Position numbers and translations under genes: made by a program
In this document: positions 33,972 through 42,751 of the stretch, piece after piece
Layout of the letters: the number at the start of each line of letters is the position of its first letter
Position numbering within the stretch: the first letter of the stretch is position 1
Notes under the pieces: generated by a model
Databases searched by the model: none
The model's input: only the letters and a program-made list of their open reading frames with translations
Told to the model about the DNA's origin: nothing
From: Pyrobaculum sp. 3827-6
Lineage (GTDB): Archaea; Thermoproteota; Thermoprotei; Thermoproteales; Thermoproteaceae
Assembly (NCBI RefSeq): GCF_025641885.1
Contig: NZ_JAOTQN010000003.1
Span: forward strand, 1 to 64,000
DNA length: 64,000 nt
Reading direction: 5' to 3'

Positions 33972-34757
33972 ATGGAGGGTTGGGTAGATGGGGGTGGGTT
34001 TAGACGGGTCGAGTCGCTTACCTACGAGGAGAGGACAATCTTGACTCTCCTGGTGACTAGTAGCAGGGTGAACATCAGCCAGATCGCCAGGAGGCTTGGG
34101 GTTTCGCGTCAGCTTGTCTGGTACACCTTGAGGAGGCTGAGGGAGAGGGGCCTAGTGGGGCCTCCGCTTGTATACGTGAGGCCCGACGTCGTGGGGCTAT
34201 ACTACGCCTTTTTCCAAAGCGAGAGGGAGCCCGAGGACTACACAGTCCTGAAGTTCGAGACCCTGGAGGGCACCTACATCTTCGCCGTGCCCTTCCACAG
34301 CTTCGACGAGCTTGAGCTCCTCGCCAAGAAGTACGGAAAGCCCTGGTTCGTCCCCCGCCTAACGCCCAGGAGCCTCACGCCCCTGCAGCGTGAGGCCCTG
34401 CGCAGATACGCGGCTAGGCCCGACTTCACCTCTGTAGACATCGCAGAGGAGCTCAACCTCCCCAAAACCAAAGCCAAGAACCTGGCCCGGTGGGTTAGGC
34501 AAAACGTCAACGTCACCTACTGGGTTGATTTGAGGAGGGCTGGTATCGCGGCTTTGGCTGTCAAGACGGAGGCCCCCCTCGGCGCGTACGCCTCGCACAA
34601 GTTTTTCAAATGCTTTGCATACGCCACAGGCTTCTACGCAGTAGCCTTCCCAGATCTTGGCACGGCCGCGGAATTCGTCAGAAAAATAAGGTCGGCAGAC
34701 CCCGACGCACAGATACACCTACTCGTCAACTACGAATTACGGCCCCCGCGTATCTAG
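33972..34757 (+). CDS. Two-HTH transcription regulator, copy 2
   Basis: 261 residues, same architecture as the regulator at 18005: N-terminal wHTH (NISQIARRLGVSRQLVWYTL), a middle domain, a second HTH (SVDIAEELNLPKTKAKNLAR) and a C-terminal domain. It has 12 extra N-terminal residues before SLTYEERTIL. Leaderless, with a TATA at 33940-33950. The blocks 34201-34291 and 34513-34678 are almost identical in DNA to copy 1. It stands beside the respiratory and HEPN-MNT genes; targets unknown. Confidence 0.75.
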   Translation: MEGWVDGGGFRRVESLTYEERTILTLLVTSSRVNISQIARRLGVSRQLVWYTLRRLRERGLVGPPLVYVRPDVVGLYYAFFQSEREPEDYTVLKFETLEGTYIFAVPFHSFDELELLAKKYGKPWFVPRLTPRSLTPLQREALRRYAARPDFTSVDIAEELNLPKTKAKNLARWVRQNVNVTYWVDLRRAGIAALAVKTEAPLGAYASHKFFKCFAYATGFYAVAFPDLGTAAEFVRKIRSADPDAQIHLLVNYELRPPRI

Positions 34758-34807
34758 CGCCGCGCTTCACGGCGCCCTAGTTTAAAAACCACGACTCTCA
34801 CTAAGCC

Positions 34808-35149
34808 GTGAGTTTTCTTCTAGAGAATTCGAGATCTTTCTGGAAAGCCGCCGGGGCGATGCTGGAGATGGGGGAGTACAATCTGGTGCTTTTCCACCTA
34901 GAGCAGGCCCTACAGCTCTGCCTTAAGTACAAGCTCTACGAGAAGTACGGCGACTTTCCAAAAACCCACAGTCTTAAACAGCTGTTGGCAGAACTCGGCG
35001 CAGAGGTTGAAATAGACCCCCTAGTGATTGACCTTTTGGAAGACGCATACATAGGGTCGCGCTACATTCCGGTGAGATACTCCAGGGAAAGCGCCCACCG
35101 GGCGTATCGAGAGGTGGAGAGGGCGCTCCGCGCGCTGTTATGTCTCTAG
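34808..35149 (+). CDS. HEPN-domain toxin of a HEPN-MNT pair
   Basis: 113 residues, all helical. Starts like other HEPN proteins (SRSFWKAAGAMLEMGEYNLV; FHLEQALQLCLKYKLY). The catalytic Rx4-6H motif is intact as RYSRESAH (about 92-99). HEPN toxins cleave RNA. It overlaps the MNT gene by 10 nt, the typical pair arrangement. A GTG start follows a TATA-like TTTAAAAACC. Confidence 0.8.
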   Translation: MSFLLENSRSFWKAAGAMLEMGEYNLVLFHLEQALQLCLKYKLYEKYGDFPKTHSLKQLLAELGAEVEIDPLVIDLLEDAYIGSRYIPVRYSRESAHRAYREVERALRALLCL

Positions 35150-35478
35150 GGCTATACAGGCGGCTCTGGGAGAGGAGGGCCGAGGAGCTCCGCAATCTCT
35201 GGGCCACGTTGGAGAGGCTCAGAGCTAGGGCACGGGAGCTGGACCCCGGGGCCCAGGTCTATGTCTTTGGTAGCTTCGCCAGAGGGACCCACCGCCCGGA
35301 CAGCGACGTGGATGTGCTTGTAGTCACCAGTCTTGCAGAGACCGAGGAGGGGCGCCTCCTCGTCAGAGCCGAGCTCGGGAGGATTCTGAGCCCCTACTCC
35401 CCAATCGAGCTACACATAGCCACGCCGGAGCAGTTCGCGTGGTATCTCCAATTTCTGGACGTCTACGTAGAGGTGTAG
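35140..35478 (+). CDS. MNT-family nucleotidyltransferase antitoxin
   Basis: 112 residues. The nucleotidyltransferase signature GSFARGTHRPDSDVDVLV is complete (GSx9DxD). Preceding helix is coiled-coil-like (LRNLWATLERLRARARELD). MNT antitoxins add AMP to their HEPN toxin. With the gene upstream it forms a two-gene toxin-antitoxin module. Confidence 0.85.
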   Translation: MSLGLYRRLWERRAEELRNLWATLERLRARARELDPGAQVYVFGSFARGTHRPDSDVDVLVVTSLAETEEGRLLVRAELGRILSPYSPIELHIATPEQFAWYLQFLDVYVEV

Positions 35479-35539
35479 TGGGGCCTCGCTCACGGCGCTG
35501 TTCTTAAAAATATTTTTATACTCCGGCGCAGAGCTTCTC

Positions 35540-35929
35540 ATGGATATATCAGAGATCGTAGGCACAGTTGCAAAAAGTGTAGATCCCATCGCGGTAATTC
35601 AAGCTCTGGCTAAGGAGAAAAAGCTCGACAAAGACGATATCCAGATTCTACTACTCACCTCAATGCTTGAACATCTCAAAGCTATGAATACAAGACTTGA
35701 AAACTTGGCGTCTAGCGTTGGAAACATTGAGACAGAGTTGAAGAATCTTAGAAATGAGGTGGCGGCCCTAAGAGAGGACGTGAGGAATATGCATAGAGAC
35801 ATGAGAGATAGGCTAGACTTGATTAGCAACCAGCTGAGAGTGTTGAATACCAACATCGCCTCTACATATGAGCTGACCTCAAAGGTTGTGTCGGTGTTGA
35901 TGTCCAAGGGCCTCCCGGTGGCGCCGTAG
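35540..35929 (+). CDS. Coiled-coil protein (129 aa)
   Basis: Residues 45-110 form a regular heptad coiled coil (NIETELKNLRNEVAALRED, MHRDMRDRLDLISNQLRVL). N- and C-terminal parts are helical. More Asn, Ile and A/T-ending codons than its neighbours, which suggests transfer. TATA-like TATTTTTATAC at about 35510. Function unknown. Confidence 0.65.
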   Translation: MDISEIVGTVAKSVDPIAVIQALAKEKKLDKDDIQILLLTSMLEHLKAMNTRLENLASSVGNIETELKNLRNEVAALREDVRNMHRDMRDRLDLISNQLRVLNTNIASTYELTSKVVSVLMSKGLPVAP

Positions 35930-35932
35930 TTG

Positions 35933-36100
35933 CGGTTTTAACATACGGCGGGTTCACGCCGATGTTTCTACTCTCCTGCATTAACACTCCACGAGACAGT
36001 TGAAATATTGTCTGTTAATGGCGCGTTTCAACACACGCCGGGGTTTCACGCAGTGTTAGCTTGGGCAAACTAACACACTTTACTAACATCAAATCTATAT
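35933..36100. repeat. Diverged repeats and TAACA motifs in a 270-bp noncoding stretch
   Basis: Two related segments of about 36 bp (near 35933-35967 and 36024-36061) both run TTT-AACA-nACG-CGG-TTCACG-TGTT with differences. The motif TAACA/TGTTA recurs at least six times in both directions between 35938 and 36091. AT-rich. No gene is seen from 35930 to 36200. Confidence 0.5.
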
Positions 36101-36200
36101 CGATATAAGTCAACAGGACGTGGTTCCCCCGGATACCTGGCCATTAGGATATCTAAAACTCTTTTGAATTTGATAATATTTGTACAACATAGTGTTTTGT

Positions 36201-36593
36201 CTACTGTTGTTGATGTTCTTTTTTATCTAGTTCATTAGTTGTATTATTTGTTTGTTCTTTATTTGTTTTATTTTCATTTTCAGTGTTTTTTGGCTGTTGT
36301 GACATTTCTATTAGTGTTTCCACTAGCTTCTTCCCCTTCTCTGTGATTCTGAGGTACGTCTTTATGTCCAGCCGCCTTCTCTGCACCAGTCCGTATTTCT
36401 CCAGTTTCACGGCGAAGGTGTAGAAGGTGGGGTTTACAAAGCCGTAGGGCAACGCGTCTACGGCGTCTATCCATTTTATATGTTTGTTCGCGAAGTATAT
36501 CATGGCCAGGACCCGAAGGCCTTCACATCTCACCGTCTTTAGAAAGTCGTCAATCTGCTGGATAATCTTTATCTCGTTCTCCAAATCATCCAT
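36201..36593 (-). CDS. Winged-helix protein with Asn/Gln/Lys-rich tail
   Basis: 130 residues. Residues 1-95 form a wHTH of PadR/MarR style (CEGLRVLAMIYFANKHIKW, FAVKLEKYGLVQRRR, YLRITEKGKKLVE). The last 33 residues are a polar low-complexity tail with many Asn, Thr, Gln and Lys. The tail's codons are A/T-rich, unlike the surroundings. A TATA-like GCTATAATAG (36610-36620) precedes the ATG by 26 bp. It could bind the repeats downstream of its own gene. Confidence 0.7.
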   Translation of the reverse strand: MDDLENEIKIIQQIDDFLKTVRCEGLRVLAMIYFANKHIKWIDAVDALPYGFVNPTFYTFAVKLEKYGLVQRRRLDIKTYLRITEKGKKLVETLIEMSQQPKNTENENKTNKEQTNNTTNELDKKEHQQQ

Positions 36594-36625
36594 GAAGTAA
36601 AAAAGATGTCTCTATTATAGCTTGA

Positions 36626-36778
36626 TTAGAGCTTGACTACCTCGGCAAGTAAGTTGGCGAGGTGAGGGGCGTTGCGTCGTAGTTTCTCGTAGGCTGTTGA
36701 CACGTCGTCGTCTGGAGCGACTCCGTATCGGGTCAGCATGTATGCGTGCGGCCCCAGAACGTCTCTCACCATCGCCAT
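36626..36778 (-). CDS. Small protein family member, copy 1 (50 aa)
   Basis: The frame is open to 36844, but a TTTTTTAAAATG box at about 36796-36807 points to a leaderless start at the ATG 36778 (or 36772). The product contains MVRDVLG, LTRYGVAPDDD and APHLANLL. It aligns without gaps to the 53-residue product at 48493-48654 with 26 of 48 identical positions counted by eye. A conserved stand-alone mini-protein; function unknown. Confidence 0.65.
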   Translation of the reverse strand: MAMVRDVLGPHAYMLTRYGVAPDDDVSTAYEKLRRNAPHLANLLAEVVKL

Positions 36779-36837
36779 GTCCGCGGCGTGTATCCATTTT
36801 AAAAAATGTTCCGTAGCGGTTTGGGAGGTACAATGCT

Positions 36838-37374
36838 TCACCACTTGTGGGGCTCCGCCTCCCCCAGCGCCGCCGTCTTCAGCCTCTCTAGCCCGCCTAC
36901 GGCTTTTATAACAGCCGCCACAGACCTCGGGACCAGCTCCTCCCAGCGGGGGTCGCCCCTCAGCATGAGCTCCCTCACTCTTGTGGAGCTGTAGATCTCC
37001 CTCTGGTACATGGGTTGCTGCTTGACTTCATACCCCGCCTCTCTGAATAGGAGCGCCACGTAGGGGTTCCCTGTGTACACCACGTGGAAGGGAGGCGCCA
37101 GAGACTTCACACGGCCCAGCCACTCTAGGTTGTTCTCCACGTTTGGCACCGGTATTACCACCACGCGGGAGAGGTCCACGCCGCCCTCGCGGAGTGCCTC
37201 CCGGAGCATCCAGATCCTCTCCCCCGCCGTGAAGGGGTCCTTCAAAATGTAGTTAAACTGGGCAGACCCGATGACCACAACCACCTCGTCCACCTCCCTA
37301 AGGATCTCCCTTATGGCGTGGACGTGGCCCCAGTGCGGCGGCTGGAACCTACCTGGGAACAAGCCGCGGCGCAT
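36838..37374 (-). CDS. nadM: Nicotinamide-nucleotide adenylyltransferase, archaeal type
   Basis: 178 residues, usual length. The nucleotidylyltransferase signature is GRFQPPHWGHVHAI at the N-terminus, and the C-terminal ISSTxxR-type motif appears as YSSTRVRELM. Catalyses ATP + NMN to NAD. Divergent from panD-like gene; monocistronic, ending 60 bp before the small gene at 36778. Confidence 0.9.
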   Translation of the reverse strand: MRRGLFPGRFQPPHWGHVHAIREILREVDEVVVVIGSAQFNYILKDPFTAGERIWMLREALREGGVDLSRVVVIPVPNVENNLEWLGRVKSLAPPFHVVYTGNPYVALLFREAGYEVKQQPMYQREIYSSTRVRELMLRGDPRWEELVPRSVAAVIKAVGGLERLKTAALGEAEPHKW

Positions 37375-37447
37375 GTCACACGCGGCGCCTCCCTATTTAT
37401 CTATCTCCGCCAGGTGGATGTTTATATACACGCGGCCCCGCCTCGCC

Positions 37448-37798
37448 ATGCCGGTTCTCCTGAGGAGTAAGGCGCATGGGCTTGTGGTCACTCGTAAGAA
37501 TCTGAACTACGAGGGGTCTCTCACCCTGGGGGTGGATATCATGAGGGCCGCGGGGTTCCACCGCCTTGAGAGAGTGGAGGTTTACAACGTGACTAACGGG
37601 GCTAGGTTCTCCACTTACCTACTGGAGGGGCCCGAGGGTGTCGTGGAGCTTAACGGCGCGGCGGCGAGGCTTGGGGAGGTCGGCGATGTGATTATCGTCA
37701 CGAGCTACGAATGTGTACAGGATGTGTCTAGCCACGTGGCTACGGTGGCTATCTTTAGGGGGAATAAGCTGGTGGAGGTGCGGCGTGTCAAAGCGTGA
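37448..37798 (+). CDS. panD: Aspartate 1-decarboxylase-like protein
   Basis: 116 residues from the ATG at 37448, placed 26 bp after TTTATATA (37421-37428). The PanD landmarks are present: NLNYEGSLTLG, where Gly-Ser is the self-cleavage site that makes the pyruvoyl cofactor, then VYNVTNGARFSTYLL and ELNGAAARLGEVGDVIIV. PanD makes beta-alanine for coenzyme A. Typical in bacteria, uncommon in archaea. Overlaps the 3' end of pheS by 11 nt. Confidence 0.85.
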   Translation: MPVLLRSKAHGLVVTRKNLNYEGSLTLGVDIMRAAGFHRLERVEVYNVTNGARFSTYLLEGPEGVVELNGAAARLGEVGDVIIVTSYECVQDVSSHVATVAIFRGNKLVEVRRVKA

Positions 37799-39266
37799 AG
37801 CGGACGCCTGAGGCCCCCGTGGAGGTCTTGTATCTTGTCCACCTGGCGTAGTACTCCAACAGCTTCTCTGGGTCTTTTGTAAAGAGGTCTCTTATGTCGT
37901 CTATGCCGAGTAGTATCATGGCGATTCTGTCGAGGCCCCAGCCCCACGCCAGCACTCTGCTCTTCTTGACGCCTAGGGGCTCGGTGACTTCTGGCCGGAA
38001 GACGCCGGCGCCTCCGAACTCCACCCAGCCCAGCCTCGGGTGCTCTGCGTAGACCTCCACGGAGGGGGAGGTGAAGGGGAAGTAGGCGGGTCTGAACCTC
38101 ACCCTGGCCATCCCCAGGGCTTTGGCTATCTGCTCCAGCTGGCCTAGCAGGTGTTTGAAGGTGAGGCCGGGCCCCACGACGATGCCGTCTAGCTGGTGGA
38201 ACTCCATGCTGTGCTTCGGGTCGAGCTTCTCCGGCCTGAAGACTCTCCCAATTGTAAACACCTTGTACTCGCCTTCGCCCCTCTCCGCCAGTGCCCTAAT
38301 GGTCGTCGCCGTTGTCTGAGTCCTCAGAACTGGGTTAAGCGCCTTGGCTCTGTCCCACCTGTAGCGCCACTTCTCCTCGTGGACTCTCCCCACGGCCTCC
38401 AGGAGGTGCTCCGGCACGTGCTCCACCGGGCCTCCCCACTGTACGTAGAATGTGTCGTGCACCTCCCTCGCCGGGTGGTCCTGCGCCTGGAACAGGGCGT
38501 CGAAGTTCCAGAACTCCACCTCCAGCACCGGGCCCCTCACCTCTTCGAACCCCAGCCCCACCATCACCTCCCTAACGTAGTCGAGAAACTCGTTGAAGAA
38601 GTGGGGCACCGGGGCTGGGTACTCGGGGGGCTCAACGCCTAGGTCAAACGGCTTGAGCACGTACGTACGCCACCTCCCGGTGGCGATATCCTCGGAACTT
38701 AATGCAGTGACGAAATCAAAAATCTGTATGTACTCTTTGAATTCTATTACCTTTACCTTTTTTACATAGATTTTTGTTCTTTCTCTTCTCTCTACCAATT
38801 TCCTTTTGATGAATTCCTCTATGTACTCTCGCGGGGCGTTATCTAGCGACTTAAGCGCATTTTGCTTTTTTTCAAGTGTATCTATGATACGGGTGTACGT
38901 CTCTCTGTCAAGCTCTATGACGCCTCCGCGCGGCCTCACGCCGTATTTTGCTAAATTAGCCAGAGCTATCTGAGCCTCGGGGCCCCTCGGCACTGTAGCC
39001 ACGCACCTATCTCCACTGCACTCCGCAGATTTTAGAAGCTTGTACTCCGGGAGGCCCTCTACAGCTCTCACACGGCCTTCGTCTGTCAACACATACGCAA
39101 CTTCAGTCTCCTTTTTTACATCTAGAAGTCCCTTGGCGCGGCCCTCCTCGACGTAGCGCATGAGGCTCTCCGGGGGCACCCCCAGCTCAGCCGCTATGTC
39201 GTCTAGGAGGCGCCAGTCCTCAGCGCGTTTTATAATTTCGTAAAGAGTAGGCGGTAAAACGAGCAT
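37788..39266 (-). CDS. pheS: Phenylalanyl-tRNA synthetase alpha subunit
   Basis: 492 residues, archaeal/eukaryotic length. The N-terminal 90 residues contain winged-helix domains (LLDDIAAELGVPPESLMRYV). Class II core: motif 2 near VFRPEKLDPKHSMEFHQLDG, motif 3 near AWGWGLDRIAMILLGIDDIR, and LRTQTTATTIRAL. Charges tRNA-Phe with PheT, which is not in the window. TATA-like CTTAAAGAC 26 bp before the ATG. Confidence 0.95.
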   Translation of the reverse strand: MLVLPPTLYEIIKRAEDWRLLDDIAAELGVPPESLMRYVEEGRAKGLLDVKKETEVAYVLTDEGRVRAVEGLPEYKLLKSAECSGDRCVATVPRGPEAQIALANLAKYGVRPRGGVIELDRETYTRIIDTLEKKQNALKSLDNAPREYIEEFIKRKLVERRERTKIYVKKVKVIEFKEYIQIFDFVTALSSEDIATGRWRTYVLKPFDLGVEPPEYPAPVPHFFNEFLDYVREVMVGLGFEEVRGPVLEVEFWNFDALFQAQDHPAREVHDTFYVQWGGPVEHVPEHLLEAVGRVHEEKWRYRWDRAKALNPVLRTQTTATTIRALAERGEGEYKVFTIGRVFRPEKLDPKHSMEFHQLDGIVVGPGLTFKHLLGQLEQIAKALGMARVRFRPAYFPFTSPSVEVYAEHPRLGWVEFGGAGVFRPEVTEPLGVKKSRVLAWGWGLDRIAMILLGIDDIRDLFTKDPEKLLEYYARWTRYKTSTGASGVRFTL

Positions 39267-39297
39267 GTGGTCTAAAAATCTTGTCTTTAAGTATGTA

Positions 39298-39528
39298 CTA
39301 CCTGCCCCTAATGAGGGAGATGGGGATCTCCTCTTCTTTCTCCTCCTCCTTGGGTATCTTGGCTTTGAAAACCTCTTTGTACAGCAAGTCGCGGAGGGCT
39401 GCCCTAATGGCCTCGCTACGGTTGGGGAAGATCCCCCTCCTCACAAGCTCGTCGAGCTCCTCCAGCATCTTTTTAGGGACGTGCACCGAGATCAGCGACA
39501 TCTTGTCTTGATTCTTGCTCCTCGGCAT
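39298..39528 (-). CDS. Ribbon-helix-helix (CopG-type) DNA-binding protein
   Basis: 76 residues. The strand-helix-helix core is SLISVHVPKKMLEELDELVR followed by FPNRSEAIRAALRDLL. A charged tail (PKEEEKEEEIPISLIRGR) follows. Similar to the protein at 49987. These are dimeric repressors, often self-regulating. Upstream of pheS by 31 bp but with its own TATA region. Confidence 0.8.
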   Translation of the reverse strand: MPRSKNQDKMSLISVHVPKKMLEELDELVRRGIFPNRSEAIRAALRDLLYKEVFKAKIPKEEEKEEEIPISLIRGR

Positions 39529-39582
39529 GTCTAGTGGAGATACCTGCGTTAATAAAGGTCATCTCCAGGTAATACCGCTGTA

Positions 39583-39900
39583 CTATTCCTGCGTCTTGGG
39601 TTTGGCGGTGGAGAGGGCTTTTATGAGCTGTTCCAACACCTTGTACTTGGGCAGTGTGGAGAGCTTCTTGGCGAGCCTCCTCAGCCTCTCGGCGTCTCCC
39701 GCCGTGATCGCCTTGGGCCGCCCCTCGTTGTCGTAGGCGTACCACTTCCCCTTCTCGTATATATACCCCACGTCGCCCATGTACACCTCGGCGTAGAGCC
39801 CTCTTCTCTTCGACTCGGCGAATACAACGATGTCGTCTATTTCAAGCTCCATATAGGTGTTGCGGAGGACCATGCGGAGAAACGGAGCCCTGAGCCTCAC
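39583..39900 (-). CDS. Uncharacterised protein (105 aa)
   Basis: GTG start 26 bp after CTTTTTAAAATTG. A beta-rich N-terminal half (YMELEIDDIVVFAESKRRG, GYIYEKGKWYAYDNEGRP) and a helical end (GDAERLRRLAKKLSTL). Family not recognised. Confidence 0.6.
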   Translation of the reverse strand: MRLRAPFLRMVLRNTYMELEIDDIVVFAESKRRGLYAEVYMGDVGYIYEKGKWYAYDNEGRPKAITAGDAERLRRLAKKLSTLPKYKVLEQLIKALSTAKPKTQE

Positions 39901-39937
39901 GGTAGCACAGAGGTTGGCAATTTTAAAAAGGTAACTG

Positions 39938-41059
39938 TCAAGAGGACTCGAGAGGCTGGCCTACGCCGACGGTGTTGCCCACCCCGATGACAAGTACGGA
40001 CTCCCCCGGCGCCACGTTGCTGGAGATAAACTCCAGCACCCTCTTAGTAGTGTGGTTGACTGCGTTGTATATCTCGCTTGTCATGGTGGTGAGCGCCTCG
40101 GACTGCCTCATCTTTATGAGAAAGGCGTACAGCGGCACGCCGTACTTCGTGGCGTACGACTCTATGTTGAACTTCTCCACGCCGACGCCGCCCATGGCCA
40201 TCCCGATGCCCTCCGCCACTTCGCCGGTCTTTTCCCCCTCCAGTCTCAACGCGGCGTCTATACTCACTATGTACTTCGGCTTGGCGCCCAGCTTCTGGAA
40301 TACGTACTCCACAGCCTCGTCGAGGCGGCCCACTGTGCTACCCGGCCCCCGGGCCTTGATCACGTAGAGGCGCCTGCCGTCGTACATGCACTCAGCCACC
40401 ACCGTGTCTTTGACGTCGTTGTGGTACACAGGTGCCCCGCACTGGTTGAGTATGTTGTAGGCCACGAGGGGCCCCGCGCTGTCTCCAATGGGGACCCCCT
40501 TTATGAAAGAGGTTACGGCTTCGTTGACTGTGTCTGTGAGCTCCTTGAGTAGCGGAAGCAACATGGTTAGCTGTATGACTAGGTAAAAGGCTTTGTACTT
40601 CCTGGCGGTTTTGTAGTAGTGGTCAACCACCTTGTATATGAAGTTCATGTATCTCAACGCCTCGACGGCGGTTGCCAGGTTCTTGACAACGACGCCGTCC
40701 TCCACGAGCCTTCTGATCTCGCCCTCGTAGGTCTCTACATATGTGTTCAGTATGTGTTTGTACTTCGGCACGATGCCGTAGGGATCTAGAGAGGTGGGCT
40801 CAATCACGGCGAAGTCCACCATCCTCTTCAGCGTCGACTCGAGCTCAGATCTCTGCACCTCCCTCCGCTTGAACTTGTCCAACGCGTTGAGCACGTTGGC
40901 GGAGGCCGCGTTTAGCAACTGGCCGAGGTAGGAGAGGAAGCCGCTTACCTGGCTGAGGTACCTATACATCTGCAGATCCTGTAGCATGAAGATGAGGGCG
41001 AACCACACCAGTATCGATATCAGGTACCACATCGGGTCGTATGTAGTCTGTGTATACAT
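39938..41059 (-). CDS. Conserved archaeal membrane protein, DUF1512-like
   Basis: 373 residues. One N-terminal transmembrane helix (WYLISILVWFALIFML), a helical middle and a C-terminal alpha/beta domain with AGPLVAYNILNQCG, VIKARGPGSTVG, IVSIDAALRLEGEKTG and VLVIGVGNTVGVG, a small-molecule or nucleotide-like site. I recall this pattern from DUF1512 of Crenarchaeota. Leaderless start (TATA at 41080-41090). Function unknown; cytoplasmic domain tethered to the membrane. Confidence 0.65.
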   Translation of the reverse strand: MYTQTTYDPMWYLISILVWFALIFMLQDLQMYRYLSQVSGFLSYLGQLLNAASANVLNALDKFKRREVQRSELESTLKRMVDFAVIEPTSLDPYGIVPKYKHILNTYVETYEGEIRRLVEDGVVVKNLATAVEALRYMNFIYKVVDHYYKTARKYKAFYLVIQLTMLLPLLKELTDTVNEAVTSFIKGVPIGDSAGPLVAYNILNQCGAPVYHNDVKDTVVAECMYDGRRLYVIKARGPGSTVGRLDEAVEYVFQKLGAKPKYIVSIDAALRLEGEKTGEVAEGIGMAMGGVGVEKFNIESYATKYGVPLYAFLIKMRQSEALTTMTSEIYNAVNHTTKRVLEFISSNVAPGESVLVIGVGNTVGVGQPLESS

Positions 41060-41168
41060 TAAACGCCCCGTATTATAGACATATAAAAGTTAATCAGTGA
41101 TCGAAGGCTCTATCACCTCTCAGGCTCATCCCCTCATCACGGTGTAGAAGGCGACCGGGGTTTTAAGC

Positions 41169-42671
41169 TTATACCTCCACCACGTCTCTGCCGCCCCTCT
41201 CCTCTTTCTTCTCTTCACGCCTGCCCCTCATCCCCACCGCCGCGACGGCGCCCACCGCCCCCGCCGCCACGAACATCTTGACAAAACTTTCAAGGGTGAG
41301 CGTAGGCAACTTAACCACCGGCCGCACGCTTACCAGGTACTTAACTCCGTTGATCTCGACGGCCACGGGATCCGCCAGCGGAATTATCTTGGCGGCGCCG
41401 CGCTCGCCGTAGAACTTCAAACCACCGACGTACACGGCGAAGCGGTCAATAGGCGACCCCAGCACGTCGACCACCCTCATCTCTCTGTAGAGAGAAGATG
41501 CGTTTATGACTAACCTGGGGGCGGCCCTCACGACGTATTCAGCCACGACGGAGCCGTTGAGAAGGAGCCTCACTGTGACGTTTGTCCCAAGCCTGGCAAC
41601 CTCCGGAGCCACCGTTGCGTTGAAGCCTTGGACGTCGAGCACAACCCTCGGCTTCACGAGGTCTGTGTAGGCCTCTACGGCGCCCTCCCTCACCTCCGCG
41701 GGGTATTTATAAACGACGTCGCCGACCTTCACGTATACGTAGTAGGTAGGCCCCTCGACTATGCACATAGCCACAGGCAAGCCGTCTTCCGTAGATACGG
41801 CGTATACGGGTAGGTCCTGGCCGTCGACCGTCTTGGCGGTGGCCCCCTTGAAGAGCCACGTCTTGACGGCCGTGGGGAGGTGGTAGAAGTTGAGGACGTA
41901 CTCCTCGCCCGTGGTCAGCTTGACATATATCTGCAGCGGCCTCTCCACCGGGTTGTACACCAGCGCCGTCCCGTTGCACTGGCCAACCACGGGGAGGGCG
42001 ATCTGCTCCACGACCACACGGGGCCTCCCAACCGCCGCTGTCTGGTTGGGGGAGAACATTAGGTTGAAGTCGGGCGTCCACGGCTTGACGCCATCTACCC
42101 TCACGCCAGCCGTGGGGATCACGAAGTAGTAATCCGCCTTTGTGTCCGAGAGGCTGATGTAGGTTATGTTGGCTATGCCGTATGCCGAGATCTTGGCGGT
42201 GGAGTACACCACGTATTCCTCCATATAGACCCCCAGGGACTGTGTTGACCACACCTTGAAGTAAAAGTCGCCTTCCACTTGTGGAGGTGTGAAGGACTTC
42301 ACCCTGAGGATCGCCGTGCCGTTTACCTCAAGCGGCACGCCTTGGTATACGTAGACCGAGTCCTCCCCCTTCACTGTGACCGGCACCACGGGCCCGAGGC
42401 TCCTCCACCTCTCTACCTTAACTGTGAGGAAGTCTCCACAGACGCGTCCATTTACAAACTTGGGCGTTGGGTACGGCTGAAACGTGGGCTTGGTCAAGGC
42501 GCCTGTGTTAGACACGGCGTGTACCGAGGCTATGCCCCACGGCGAGAGGTGATCGACGTAGGCCGTGAAGTTGGCGCATCCGCCTAGGGGCGCCGTGTAG
42601 ATAAATGGTATGGAGGTAATGGGGACTGTGAGCACGGTGGCGTTTATGACGAGGATCAAGAGGCCGTACAT
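41169..42671 (-). CDS. Large surface protein with C-terminal membrane anchor
   Basis: 500 residues. Hydrophobic N-terminus (LLILVINATVLTVPITSIPF) acts as a signal. The long body is Val/Thr/Tyr-rich and beta-sandwich-like with many N-x-S/T sites. The C-terminus has a transmembrane helix (MFVAAGAVGAVAAVG) and a charged tail. Topology of an S-layer-associated or pseudomurein-like surface protein. TATA at 42693-42702. Confidence 0.7.
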   Translation of the reverse strand: MYGLLILVINATVLTVPITSIPFIYTAPLGGCANFTAYVDHLSPWGIASVHAVSNTGALTKPTFQPYPTPKFVNGRVCGDFLTVKVERWRSLGPVVPVTVKGEDSVYVYQGVPLEVNGTAILRVKSFTPPQVEGDFYFKVWSTQSLGVYMEEYVVYSTAKISAYGIANITYISLSDTKADYYFVIPTAGVRVDGVKPWTPDFNLMFSPNQTAAVGRPRVVVEQIALPVVGQCNGTALVYNPVERPLQIYVKLTTGEEYVLNFYHLPTAVKTWLFKGATAKTVDGQDLPVYAVSTEDGLPVAMCIVEGPTYYVYVKVGDVVYKYPAEVREGAVEAYTDLVKPRVVLDVQGFNATVAPEVARLGTNVTVRLLLNGSVVAEYVVRAAPRLVINASSLYREMRVVDVLGSPIDRFAVYVGGLKFYGERGAAKIIPLADPVAVEINGVKYLVSVRPVVKLPTLTLESFVKMFVAAGAVGAVAAVGMRGRREEKKEERGGRDVVEV

Positions 42672-42751
42672 GTAGTACAGCGCCGGCGCGGTTATATAGT
42701 CATTGGTGACTTTAAACGCTAACTCTTAAATAGGTTTCCGAAGTCTACGCC

